A stretch of DNA of 64,000 bases from Sporothrix humicola (lineage: Eukaryota; Ascomycota; Sordariomycetes; Ophiostomatales; Ophiostomataceae), in contig WNYE01000001.1 in assembly GCA_021396245.1 (NCBI GenBank), positions 372,001 through 436,000 of the forward strand, given 5' to 3'. Positions within the stretch are counted from its first letter, which is position 1; the number at the start of each line of letters is the position of its first letter. The translations under genes were made by a program, and so were the position numbers. The notes beneath the pieces are model-generated. The model ran no database searches and was not told the DNA's origin. It worked only from the letters and a program-made list of their open reading frames with translations. This document shows, one piece after another, positions 22,001-33,953 of the stretch.

Positions 22001-25000
22001 CTCAGACCGGTTGGTGTACTCTGTGGCATACAGCTCCCTTCCCTATCTGGACCCCGAACGTATTGTGAATGTACAACGTATCTAACACGCAAACCTGGAG
22101 GCGGTGGTGAAAATTCAGCCTGCAGCTTCCGTAAAAACAGAAGTCCTAGCCGACCATCCAACATGCCCAGCCTTGCTAGTATGTGTAAAGGTAAAAAGTG
22201 TGATTGTACAGACCAAGCAAAGACACTTGCCAAGGCTGGCGTAGACTGGCTGTAAAAATAGACGGTTGTACCACCGAGCACAATCGATAAGGTGCGGATA
22301 AGGGTCGAGGTAGGGATTTGGTTCATGAGCAATGGGAAATGGGCCACGGAAATATATGAAATTGAGCCCTTTCGTCAGTCGAAACGGACACCTCTGATGT
22401 GGACGGGATAGTGGTGATCGGAAGGGGGCTTGTGCAAGGGGCGAGAAGTAAGATGGCAAAGCCACTGGCCATTAAGACCAGACGTAAAGCTTGCCGGGTG
22501 CCGCCAGCTCAGCTTGAGGAACAGAAAATAAGCAGCACAGCTGATATCATTGGTTGACAGCGGGTGGCCGGGATGAGCTGCACGTAAGGAACATCCAAGG
22601 GAATGAGATCGTATTGGATGGGATATCACATGCCTTAGACTCGCTTTATTCTTGTTTGCTCCTTCATTTGGTTCCTAGTGTTTTTACATCTGATATGAAT
22701 TCAAATAACGAGGGCTGGGATCTCATTGTTGAGCTTGAAAAGGGGTACCCAGGTTGCAGGCGAGAGGAAGCGAGACAAGCCACTGCATGTGCTCAAAAGG
22801 TAGTTAGCTTGCCTCCTTGCCTGCCGGATAGGAGAAAAAGAAACGAGCAGTAGAACTTAACTTATCAAAAGAAGAGAGAGACAGGTCGGAGTGTGCGGCC
22901 AGAACTTGTTGTTTGTTCCACGTATAGGAATCTCGGCGTATTTCAGCTTCAAACGGGCGTGCATCCATGCTGAGATATGCATTGTCAGAATTGTGTTGAG
23001 GGTGCTGGAGCATGGCGAGAACCATCGTCCTTGTTGAAAAGTCCTGGGAGAAAAGGGGCAATGTTTGGGAATGAGGTATTGTCCAGGAACCAATAGAACA
23101 GGCAGTTGGCCGCGCCTTCCATATTGTCTTCTTCACATCTCGTTCGCCATCTCGTTCGCTCCTTCTGCTATTTTTGGTCCCGCTGACCATATCCTCACAC
23201 GACGTCTATCAACAGGTCAAATCGGAAGGAGCCGACCCTTGCCTCCTGCCCTCCCAGCTCTCATGCTCTTTCCCTACGAGGCCGCCTTCCGTTCGTCAAA
23301 AATGGCCCTACGTCACGGCGTATTACAAAGTCCTCTGCAGGGGAGAAAACCGCTGCTTGCCATTGGCTGGACGGTAGGTGGGTGTAACACCTTGGAGCAA
23401 TAAAAACGTCCCAGAAACTGGTAAGAATAAGGTAAAAGCAATACAATTCCGCACAAAACCAAAACCAGGCCTCGAAAGTACAACGGGTGGGTCGCCCTGA
23501 AACCGCAGACTGTTGGTTCTAGCCTGGTCGGAAGCCGCTCTCTGAGGTCCATGAAAGGAAAGAACGGAAGGTTTGGTGTTGCCAGTTGGGTGAAGTTTCC
23601 TTGACCAGTCCACTCGAACGCCGTCATGGAGGAAGGCGCTGATGTAGTTGGACCCGCTTTTTCTACTCACGCGGGCACCTTTTTTTTTCTCCTGGTAAAT
23701 ATAACTACGAGCTATTCAATAAGGAAAAGGACAAGAAAAAGACCGGAGCCAATGGTTACAAGGAAAGTTCTAGTAAACTAAACCGTTGAATTACGGCGCC
23801 GAAGATGTCGTTGAAAGAGAGCCCCGACGACGGCCCAGGCCCTTTTTTCAAAGGCAGGCACGGACGTGCAGAGTGGGCCACTTGTCTTGCTTTGGGAAAC
23901 AGGTGCAAAAGCCACCAACAGTAGGGAAGGTAAGAGGGGCATCTAGAAACGAAGGAAGGAGCGCAGATGCGTCCTGCTACTTTGTGTAAAATGTACGGCA
24001 TGTATGAAGGATTCAGACACGGGGAGGATATTCAAATTCATCGGCGCCATAAGAGAGGGAAGGAGCAGCCTTAGAGTGCGAGACGAGGAAAGAGCGTGAG
24101 GGGAGCCATTTTTGGCCGAGACTGCATCGTCATGTAGCATTGGGAAGGAGCAAAGGTGCAAGATACAGGACGTAAGAAGGGCGGCAAGCTGCACATCAAC
24201 GTCGACCTATTTTGCTGCCTTTGGCCCCCTTTTCTTTTCCACGATGAGCATGTACTTTCGATAGTATGGAGCTCGGAAGTTCTGAAGGCTCACGTGGCTC
24301 AGACTAGCGGGTTCTTTTGTGTAGCCTGCTTCCGCCGGCACTCTTGTTTCTCACCACAACACACCTCAGTTCGGAGCCAGGCGGGCTACCATGTATCATG
24401 CATTTATCGAAATTGGCATACGGTGTACAGAAACAGAGGCTGAAGTAGACCACGACGTAACGGGTAGTCGAGTTACAGATGCTCTTGCCCCTTGTTGGGT
24501 TTCCCCCTTCTCTGGTGATATTTTCTTCCGTGCCTTCGTGCCTTCTAGTTCAAGATGTGGTCTTGTCGTGTCGATCCCGTGGACGGCCGTGGTTTCCTTT
24601 TTGGTACATCAAAGTCTTTCCCTGCTGCACTTGGCCAATGACGCAAGTCAATTAAGCAGTGAGTGTCCAGCAAATCCACACAGATGGAAAGAGCGTCATG
24701 CTGCTGGGGCCTCATCTCTCAAAAATCAATATCAACAAGACCGAGTAGAAAAAAAGAAGCAAACGAAACCCAATCTCATTCTGATCTCTCGTTTCCTCTC
24801 GTTTGCCGCTCCTGCCCCTGCTAGCGCCGGTGTCGTTGGACTCGAAGCTATTGCGTCCTTGTGCCCTATTTTCGTCTCACGGCCCCTCTGATTCGTTCGT
24901 TCCTGCCACATCTTGCCCTCGAGCTCTGGGGCCGCAGTAAGGCACTTGTACTCCGTACCTCGAATGCTCTTTCCAAAGCCTCGTTTTTGCCGCCTTCGCC

Positions 25001-26611
25001 CCTTCCCGTTTCTTTCTCTTCGTGTGACCTGTTGAGCTTTTGGGTTTCCATCTCCCTGTCGGGCTATCCGCCTTTCACTTTCTTCTGCATTTCGCCGCCC
25101 CTTCCTCTTTAGCTCATTTTTTGACCTGTCATCCTAGCCTCGACCTTGAGATTGTTCTTTCTATCTCTTTTGTTCCCTGGTTGATGCAGAATCAATATTC
25201 GTTTCCGTTTCCCTGTTCAAAACCTGATTTCAGTGTATCCGTAAACCTTTTATTGATTTCTCCTTTATTTCCTTTCCCGCTGCTCTTTTTCTGTCATTCA
25301 TTGCTGGTTCTTTCCTCTGGTACTTTTCTTTCTTCTCTCCATCGCTCCTTCTGTTTTATTTTCTGAACCAACAGGTACCAATCTACAAACTAACCGATTG
25401 GGTTAGCGCGAGCCTGGAGCTGGTCATGAGACCTCCTAAGCGTCGAAAAGAAAAAGAAAAAAATAGGGGACGACAGAAAATAAAGGAAAGAAAAGAAAAG
25501 CAAAAAAAAGATGGAAGGAGCCAAGGGGCTGGCTGTTAAGTCAGCAAACCCTTGAGAAATTTAGAAAGATACTATTCCAGAAAGTACCCTTCCATATTGT
25601 AGAGGGATGCAGCTTTCCATGGGGATATATTGTTGCAGCGAGAAAAAGAGCTTTTCTGAAAAGCTTTTTTTCGTCCTTTTCTGTAAGGCAAGCTGCAGCC
25701 ATTGGACAGGGCATGGGATATGGTTGGATGTAACTCCCCCTGGGTGCATGTGAATGCAGAAAAATGAAGGAAAAAATACCCCTCCTTGAAGATCAGTTAG
25801 GCCACGCAACAGAGGGAAATGGAAACGAGAAGCAATGCATCTTGCATCTTCTGCCTGTTCCATTTTGCCTGGCTGTGATGGTGTGTGAACTGCCTCGTTT
25901 CCTGGTTCATGCGTTGATCTAATCTGTACGTCGATGGTCGTTTGCTCTTTCCCTCCCACACTCTCGTTCCGTTTCCTCCTTCCACTCGCTCTTTCCTCGT
26001 AGCATCCTCTTCGGTGTATTGCCGTGTAGGTGGCACGAAAAGGTCATTTTCCCCTTCTAGTCATCGTCTTGTCTTCGGCAATGCTAGCAGTAACTAATGC
26101 TGTAGCGTGCCTTTTAGTGCGTGTATTTCGACTTCTCATTACCACTCTCGACCACTCTCCGTTCTTTCTTTTGATACGAAGTTTACAGAGTCCTCTCTCC
26201 CCTCCAGCCCCTCCTTCAGAGGCACGCAAAAAAATGTCAGCCAATCACCGTTGAAGTGATCGACCTGCTCCGGGATGACGACCCCGTTCCATTTTCTCGT
26301 CCTCGACCTTGAAAATGGGGGGTGGTGTGTGCTCGGTGTACAAAGTACGTCTTGGTAATGAGAGCGAGAATAAAAACGGCAGAGAACAGGTCAAGTGAGG
26401 CCACCCCAGAAGTGCTTGTCTCTTGTCATTATTTCTATTTCGTCCCCATGGGCCTATTCGATCCCACAGATGACAGTGGTGGGCCTGGGTCTTTTTTTGT
26501 CTGTTGGGATTTACGACGCAAGTGAGAGAATAAACGAAAAAAACGATGTGTCGCTTTCGGGTTCTGAGCTCTCTGAGATTTTCTCTCATCTGCTCCTAGC
26601 TGTACTCCGTA
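19098..26611. repeat. Dispersed TACGGAGTA / TACTCCGTA motif, five exact copies
   Basis: Exact copies lie at 19098-19106 and 21057-21065 (TACGGAGTA) and at 21632-21640, 24949-24957 and 26603-26611 (TACTCCGTA, the reverse complement). Near matches lie at 26992, 30119 and 31046. All lie in the ODC to GSK-3 intergenic tract. The motif is almost palindromic. The feature spans first to last exact copy; the intervening DNA is not repeated. Confidence 0.7.
20444..21388 (-). CDS. Orphan open reading frame, doubtful gene
   Basis: A frame of 314 codons from the ATG at 21388, within a stop-free run reaching 21508, in otherwise gene-poor DNA. I recognise no domain. The residue composition is unlike the real proteins nearby: rich in Cys, Trp, His and Arg, with a poly-Lys stretch encoded by an A-rich run. 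It shows no GC-rich third-position bias. The length is more than expected by chance in DNA of this composition, which is the only positive evidence. It may be a young lineage-specific gene, a decayed gene or a chance frame. Confidence 0.18.
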   Translation of the reverse strand: MHVVSFSYSLRLLAGTGMVSSHFQKRRHKVILKKQKRKKKKKKNCPPISSIQQVLSCCMKARRHTDRSLGRRWSLGHCQVTMHFQWNPANPIPSCPYCLGARCLPVIHTPYKCGIHKLLVEKGTREKAQPGHGKAPWHGPLLLYPCLRPCLLTLANGNAIGLCYSFVMLFYSSVIVTKKKTGRENQYDSSPSRVPFFCLFLKLHCMKGWERTKEKSRWRAAEAERATAASLEKLVAKQNSKTRVESIKTVCLYYDVQGTCTFVSARVSSWPPASPATREHLCVPSENCVLHFCVTRRAKYGLVFILCSHIWPIS

Positions 26612-27887
26612 CCGAGCAATGCCTTTTGCTGAGAGGCTGTGTGACATCGGCGCCGGTCGTGCATGCTCCGAAAGCGACAAGTGCGTTTTTTTGTAATGTA
26701 TTTCTGTACAATAAGATTTTTTCAAGTTTGCTTCACTAGACATGAGATAATGGCCCAAAGTATGCAATCACAAAAGACGAAGTCCCCGAGCATTTTTATT
26801 GAATAAACAATATGCACAATGGCTAAATATTTGCTGAAGGAAAGAAGGAGGTTGCCAAAATGAGTGAACCCTGTAAATATTGAATTTCTCTCGCTGTATT
26901 TTTCCCGCCCTTCTCACCCCTGTTCATTCACCACACGAAGACGGCCCTGTAAGTTTTTTTATCTAATTGTTCGCCATTGAGAACGGAGCAGTACGGAGCA
27001 GTTTTCGAGCTCCGGTGGTTCTTGCATTCAAAATTCTTCTTTGGTTGAGGATCGCCATGTACGACAGAGTGCTTTTTGATGCCTGATCACCACCAGGATA
27101 GCAGGTTCTTCGAATGCACCCTACAGTGTATTACGACGTATACTTACAGACGCAACAGGTCACCCCTCGACAAGCATGCAAGCATGGCTCTCCCGCCGCC
27201 CCGTCTTGGGCCGCCCTCCGTGATCGCAAACCCGGGACGCTCAGCAGATCAGAAAAAAAAGCGGCATAATGGGCAGATGGCAAATTCAACAAAAAAGGAG
27301 GCAAAAATGGCCGAAAAGGGACAGCCACACACACACACCAACAAAGATCCTCGCAATTCTGCAGGACCGGCATGCATAATATCGTGTCGTCCTCAATTTT
27401 TATGAAAGTATCGTGTGAAGCAAATGAGAGCCATGCATCTTGACAGAGGTAAACCTGCTATGCCAATGCCTACCTTCTTAGTGTGTGCCCCGTCCTAAAA
27501 AGAGGCACATGATTCTGCAAAAGTGAAAGAGCTCCCCACTCTGAGTATGTCTCCTCTACAATGTGCATCGAAGCTTCCCTTTGGGCTTGGAAGATAAGCT
27601 TGCATCACAATGGCAACTGCATTTAAAGGCCAAGATGCGTGCGTACGACGGACAGACGGCAAGAGTGGCAGGTAAGCTCTACTGTTCATGAAGTTGCAGG
27701 CTACTCATTATCGTGACCTTTTCTGCTCTTTCCTAGTTTACTACTATTTACTTGTGCATTCGCACACCATCTCCTTCTTCAACGGAGCTCTATTACCGTA
27801 GTAAGGTCCAGACAGTAGCTCCTTCCTTACCCGCGATCTATATTGTAGAAATATTCTAGACTTCGTATCATTAAAAGGGGAAAGAGC
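23265..27887. repeat. Cluster of eight GCTCTTTCC / GGAAAGAGC motifs upstream of GSK-3
   Basis: Copies at 23265, 24966, 25944, 25988 and 27725 (GCTCTTTCC) and at 24087, 24686 and 27879 (GGAAAGAGC). A further copy is at 30492. The common extended form is YGCTCTTTCCY. The copies are short separate words in both orientations, not a tandem array. Confidence 0.75.
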
Positions 27888-30800
27888 AACTTGTCTCTCA
27901 CCTCACTCCTACCCCCCTTCCTGCCCTGGTTCGCCACATGATGCCAGAGCCTTGTCGTGTCATCATCGTAGAACCAAAACTTCCCGTTTCTTAGCGCCCT
28001 CTCCTTGCTGCCCCTTTTTATTCTTGTAATCCCATCTCTTTTAAATGGATTCGTTTCCTGAGCGGGGTTTTTAACTCTTGCTTTTGTTTATCATCCAAGT
28101 CAGTAGCTATCTTGAGCTCAGATGTTCCTGAGCCTTTCGTCCCACAAAACGTCACAATATCCCCAGCCGAACAGACAAGGCTGCAGCCCAGGTCAGTTCC
28201 TTCCTTCACAGTCACTTGTCTGTGACTCTGACTCTCACCTGCCTGACATCTGCCTGTCCACCTCATTGCTCTTGCCATCTTCACCCATCTCGCCCCTGTC
28301 TATGTCTTCCCTCGCACTTCTATTGCTGTCTCTCTTTCACTCAAAAAAATTGTCACGAAGATGCATCGTTGACATATTTCTGTCAGCCAGCTTCCTCGTG
28401 TCCCCATAAACAAAAGACAATAAGCACGTTCGACGCAAAAAGAACCACATGAAGAGGCATTGCTGCTCTGCCTCGTTTTGATCGCCCACCCCCTTACTCT
28501 TTGTCCATCCTCAGCCCCCCATTTGCTGCCTCTTGTCACTTTTCTTTTTCTCCTCACGTGTCGTCAACTTTCTCCGTCTTCCTCCCTTTATATACCACGC
28601 CCACTGCCTGCTCACTCCACCTTTTGCACAGTTCGTCATCATTTGCTTCTTCAATCTCGAAACCAGGCCAAAAACAGCACTCAAACCCACCTTTGACTGA
28701 CAGGTGCCTATTGACAGGCCAGTTTCTTATTTTTGCCCCCTCTTCCTCCCGTTGATCTGCGGCTACGCGATACGGTTCTATATTTATTTATTTACTTTGT
28801 CGTCCCGCCCTATTCTTTTCGACTTTCGACTATTGACTCTCAATTCTCGACCCTACCCTTGGCCTTGCCGTTCACAGCCTTGTTTATCTCGAGTAACGCA
28901 CGTCCTATCACAACCAACAGCCTTCTCCCAGCGCCAATTACAACCCCGAATGCCCAAACCACACTCGACCCAATCTTTCCTATTGACGAGCCTAGTGCGC
29001 CGAACCTTGCTGCAATTGTGAGTGTATATTTTCTTACCTTTCTTGTTTCCTTTTTGAGAATCACCGCACTCGATATTGGGACCCTTCTTTCTTCAACAAT
29101 CCCCAACCGCCGTCACAGTCGGCATTATCCCATTGTCCTATCCTTTTCCCTACCGCGAGCTAGAGCTCGACTGGCCAGTTGTTTCCTCAAGAAATACACG
29201 CACCTCCACCCGCTTGCAACCCAACCAGGCACGGCATTGGCAGGCGAAAGAGAGGGACAAAAAAAAACCAACACCTCAGAAGACAATATGCAGGACGCAG
29301 GATGGAGGACAAGGAGCGGCAAGTGACGCTGCATGCACACGGTTCGAAAGACTCACATCGCTCCACCGTCACGGTTGCCTGTCGCCGGTTGGTCCCGCCG
29401 TGACTGTCTTGTGCTCTACTGGGCGTCTTGCATGTGGAACTGTCGTGCTGTCTTGTCATTTTGTCCTCGTTTTCCCTCCTATTCTCTGGCTTCTTTTTTT
29501 CCTATCTTCTTCGCCGCTTCCTGTCGATTGGTACAAAGTGTATCATGCCGTCACAATTGTGCACTATCCCATCTCTTCCACACCTCGCCCACCTTGCCTT
29601 GTCCTTCAACGCCGTCGTTGACCTGCGAGTAATGGTTCAAATGGGTTGGTTGTGGTGGATTCATCTGGCTCTTTTTTATGGAGCTTGGGCAAGGCACGAG
29701 GGACCTGCGCCTGCTGCCCACCAGCCCACCCAGCCATCATCCTGGTTGATCCGCCGCCTCGCGCAGGCGACCTGGGCAATTGAGCATGCCGAGTTGCGCG
29801 CTAGTGCGCTGCGTAATCCACTACGAGCTTTGGTCGTCCCCGCCGCCAACAGGGGTCACCCGCACCGGTCGTTCTCAAAGACGTCGCTGCTGCCCGTTTT
29901 GTTTCTGTTTGTCTCTGCAACCACTGGCGCTGGGCATGGCCGCTTGGGAGGCGACCTGCCTGACCAGAACTGAAACCTGGGTAGGCTGCATGACACTCTG
30001 GGATCGCTCCTGCCTTTCTCCGCGTCCATTGTGCCTGGCACAGCAAGCGCCACCGACGATACTGGTATCATTATCAGGTAATATCCTCGAGCACGGAGCA
30101 CAAGTGCCAGCACGGAGGACGGAGTACGTGCCCCAAGGCTCTATTACTGGGTGCGTACTGTGTACTTGCCCGGCTCGGTGGCCCTTTGCTCCTGCCATCC
30201 TTGCCTCCAACATCTCCACCGTTGGACGCCGTTTGCGCTTGCCCACTATTGCCGTCTGCTTTCATCCCGTCTTGTCATCGCTGTCCTTGCTGCCACGCAC
30301 CCTTTGCCTCTTCGGCACCCGGAGGCGGCGGCGTTTGCAAGCGCCCCCCAGGTACCCCTCCATAGCAAACCCCTCAGATCACATTCACCCAAGTGATTTT
30401 GGGGTCACTGTGGCCGTTCGCTAGCCAGTGCTTGTTAGCCTATTAGACGCCTGATGGGATTGGCTGGCGTGCCTGCCTCGACCTGCGTCTTGCTCTTTCC
30501 CAGAGTGGCAGAGAAGACCTCACCACCCTTAACAGGGCAGCCGCCACACCCCTCCCTCTCATCCCATCGCCCTTTCCCTCTTTTTCCTCCTGTCCCCACT
30601 CATCGTCAATTCAAGTCTCCACTTTTCTCTTGAGCGCTCCCCCAGCTGTTTTTTGCCTTCCTTCTTTTCTTTTCTTCTCTACCCCTTCTCCTCTCTCGCT
30701 CCGACTTGTTATCATCGTGCCTTTTTATGCTCACAAAAGCTTCAAAACCGCCACAGACTCGAGCGTCATCTTGCCTATTTTCCCAGTGCTCCGGACCTGT

Positions 30801-31529
30801 ACGTCAATATACACAAACGTCAGTTTTGCCCCCTCTCTTTCCCTACCCCTCTGCCCTCTCCATCGCGCCTTCCCAAACTGCAAAACGGCAGCTTGCCCTG
30901 GTTGTCCCATTGCTCTGCCCCATCTGCCCTTAGCTCCGTCACTCCTTCCCTGTCAAGCACTACACAGTACACGCTGGGGGCGCCTACCCGCTCAATCAGC
31001 AGAGTCGACTTGGACTTGCTCTTCTGGGCCCATTTACCCTTTCCGTACTCCGTGACCTTGACTGCTCCTTCCCTGGCTGGCCCTCACTGGCCCTTTCCTC
31101 CTCCTACCCCCGCCCCCTCTCGTCACCAATCCTTTTCCTCCCCTCTCTTTGGCCGTGTCGTCTTTGTCTTCTCTTTTCCCACTTTTTTCTTTCCCACTTC
31201 CCAGTTGTCCCCTCAAACACAATACAACAGTCAACAAAACCAAGACGTCAACTAGCAAACGCCTCAACAACGCAAAGAACGCATCAGACACACGTCTCGC
31301 GACTCCTCTGGCTCTTTTCGTCTTGTTGTTGACACGAAGTATCTGTATTCACGATCTCCATTGTTCGTCTGCCCTTTTGCCTCCTTCTCCTGCACCCTGC
31401 ATCTCCCCTGTTCTCGAATCGTATCGCATTTTCCCGCCGCGCCGTTTCTACTACATACTACTATTTACGTGTGGCTCGCCCCTCCCCTCCTTCTTCTACC
31501 CCCCTCAAAAGTCACCTGCACCTGTGCAT

Positions 31530-32276
31530 GCGCTCGCCGAAAGCTAAAACAAGCCCGCTGAATTGTTTCTCCTCTTTTCTCCCTCGTCCCTCTCACTCTC
31601 TTCTTCTCTCTCTTTTCTCTCCACCAGAACCACCTTTTTTTCTCGCTTCCTCTGTGGCTCTTTCACCCAGCTGACCTTCTGACTCTCGAACAGCAGCATT
31701 CCTCACTCTCACATTCCGGTCTGCCCGCCTTCGCATCGCAAAATCTAGCAACAAAAATACCCTTCAACGGTCTCACAATAAAAAATACAGGCTCTCTTTT
31801 GACAGCCTTCTTTTTTTATTTGTCTCCCAGGCTCTTTTTGCTTTGCTAAAACCGACTCACGTCCCAACCTCGCATTGTCGCTCGTCGCACACCACCATTC
31901 TCGTTCTCCCGTCTCCCCGCACCAGTGCTTGCACCTGACCTTTCAGCGAACGAAGAAACGAAAGCAAAAGCAAAAGCAAATCAAAAGACGAGCAAAAAAA
32001 AGAAGAACATAAACGACCTCACGACAAATCGCTCTCTCGCAATTTCATCTACGCGATAGACAGGCTCGGATTCAATCTCGTGCTCGTCTTTCTGCTATTT
32101 TCGTGCCTCGCCACTACTTCTTCTTCCCTTGCCTTTTCTCTTTTCTGCCCAACACGGCCGCCTCAACGCCCTCCAACTCGTCTTTTTGCAACCTTGGGCC
32201 CAGGCTCACCACCAACGACATTGTGCTTCTCGACCGTCGGTAGCAGCCGCCGTGAAACTGCAACGCATTTTGAACA
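31530..32276 (+). promoter_or_regulatory. ATG-free leader/promoter of GSK-3
   Basis: There is no ATG on the plus strand between 31528 and the GSK-3 start at 32277 (about 747 nt). The sequence is CT-rich in its left half, and includes an (AAGCAA)-like run near 31961-31985. This is compatible with a long unobstructed 5' UTR. The transcription start cannot be located. Confidence 0.5.
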
Positions 32277-33953
32277 ATGTCGCAAAATCGGCCGTCAGCA
32301 TTCAGCAATCTCCGGATGGGGGGTAAGTTTTGACACTGACAAAAGACGCAAAAAACAAGAAGTGACAGATGCAATGGCTACAAGTCGCGGTAGTGGTGGC
32401 CCCAGAAAACTACCATAACCCGCGCCTGTGCCATTGTGTCAATTTGACGGCGTCAATTGAATACTGACAATTGCCCACAGAGGTCGTCCGTGAGAAAGTC
32501 CAGGATGGTGTCACTGGCGAAACCAGAGACCTACAATACACGCAGTGCAAGATTGTCGGCAACGGCTCCTTTGGTGTCGTTTTCCAGACAAAGCTCTCTC
32601 CTTCCAACGAGGATGCTGCCATCAAGCGCGTCCTGCAGGACAAGCGGTTCAAGGTATGCTCTGCATAACCCTCTTCATGCGCATTTTGGTCAATTTAGTC
32701 TCTTCTGATCAAGGGATTCGAACGCAACCCGACCTAACATCTTGCCCTCTTTTCTAGAACCGTGAGCTCCAGATCATGAGAATCGTTCGCCACCCGAACA
32801 TTGTCCAGCTCAAGGCCTTCTACTACTCTAACGGAGAACGCGTAAGTTCAATTCTCTGCGATATTATTCTCGTTCACCCGTGCCGGCGATTGTTCAAAGC
32901 TGACAGAGGTGGTTTCTTTGCAGAAGGATGAGGTGTACCTGAACCTGGTTCAGGAATACGTTCCCGAGACTGTCTACCGCGCCTCCCGCTTTTTCAACAA
33001 GATGAAGACGACCATGCCCATCCTAGAAGTGAAGTTGTATATCTACCAGCTCTTCCGTGCGCTCGCCTACATCCACTCGCAGGGCATCTGCCATCGCGAT
33101 ATCAAGCCCCAGAACCTGCTTCTGGACCCGACAACCGGCATTCTGAAGCTTTGCGACTTTGGCAGTGCCAAGATCCTGGTCGAGAACGAGCCTAACGTTT
33201 CGTATATTTGCTCTCGCTACTACCGTGCCCCCGAACTGATCTTCGGTGCCACGAACTACACCACCAAGATTGGTATGTGCTTGCCCTTCTTTTCAGCTGG
33301 ATTTTTCTGTCTTTCGTCTTGCTAACCTATATCTTCAGACGTGTGGTCAACTGGCTGCGTCATGGCCGAACTCATGCTGGGCCAGCCGCTCTTCCCAGGC
33401 GAGTCGGGCATTGATCAGCTCGTCGAAATTATCAAGATCCTGGGCACCCCCACTCGCGAGCAGATCCGGACGATGAACCCGAACTATATGGAGCACAAGT
33501 TCCCCCAGATCAAGCCGCACCCCTTCAACAAGGTCTTCCGCAAGGCCGACGCCAACGCCCTCGACCTCATCCAGCGCCTGCTCGAGTACACCCCTACTGA
33601 GCGGTTGGCCGCTATTGACGCCATGGTGCACCCCTTCTTCGACGAGCTCCGCGACCCGAAGACGAAGCTGCCTGATTCGAGACATCAGACCGGCACCCTC
33701 CGGGACCTCCCTCCCCTGTTCAACTTCACCCTGCATGGTACGTTTTAAGGCAATGACAATCCTCTTATGTCGCCGCGCCGCCCTAGCAAAATTGTCTACT
33801 AACATTATGTCCCTTGTAGAAATGTCAATTGCCCCCCACCTGAACCACAAGCTGGTCCCCCCTCACATGATCCCCGTGCTCCAGTCGCAGGGCCTCGACA
33901 TTGACCAATTCACGCCGTTGTCGCGGGAGGACATGATGGCCAAACTCGATTGA
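32277..33953 (+). CDS. GSK3: Glycogen synthase kinase 3 (serine/threonine kinase)
   Basis: Six exons: 32277-32322, 32481-32653, 32758-32841, 32924-33272, 33339-33737 and 33820-33953. They encode 394 residues, the standard fungal length. All five introns (66-158 nt) have GT donors (GTAAGT, GTATGC, GTAAGT, GTATGT, GTACGT) and YAG acceptors. The kinase domain shows GNGSFG (42-47), the ATP lysine K64 in AAIKR, the catalytic HRDIKPQN (D160), DFG at 179-181 and the activation-loop VSYICSRYYRAPE, whose Y195 corresponds to the autophosphorylated tyrosine of GSK-3. FGSAK and the axin/primer-binding face are conserved. Fungal GSK-3 acts in growth, glycogen metabolism, stress response and development. 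The N terminus MSQNRPSAFSNLRMGEVVRE supports the small first exon. Confidence 0.97.

Larger units (their letters stand above)
18466..31529. other. Very long gene-poor intergenic tract (about 13 kb)
   Basis: Between ODC and the GSK-3 leader no frame shows the GC-rich third positions, recognisable domains or splice structure seen in every other gene here. From 18.5 to about 28 kb the DNA is of middling GC with poly-T/poly-A runs. From about 28 to 31.5 kb it becomes CT-rich and resembles promoter or leader sequence of GSK-3. Several open plus-strand frames of 160-214 codons at 28.7-31.3 kb are explained by purine-poor sequence lacking stop codons. Two dispersed 9-bp motifs and one long minus-strand frame are listed separately. 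A noncoding RNA could be present but nothing in the sequence proves it. Confidence 0.6.

Noticed and set aside
28733..31255. Overlapping plus-strand frames of 181-214 codons upstream of GSK-3
   Set aside because: The DNA is pyrimidine-rich, so stop codons are rare. The frames overlap one another and lack codon bias, domains and splice structure. Best read as promoter or leader DNA.
32710..32740. GATTCGAAC word in a GSK-3 intron, resembling the complement of a tRNA T-loop
   Set aside because: No acceptor, anticodon or D arms can be formed around it; it is inside a well-defined intron.
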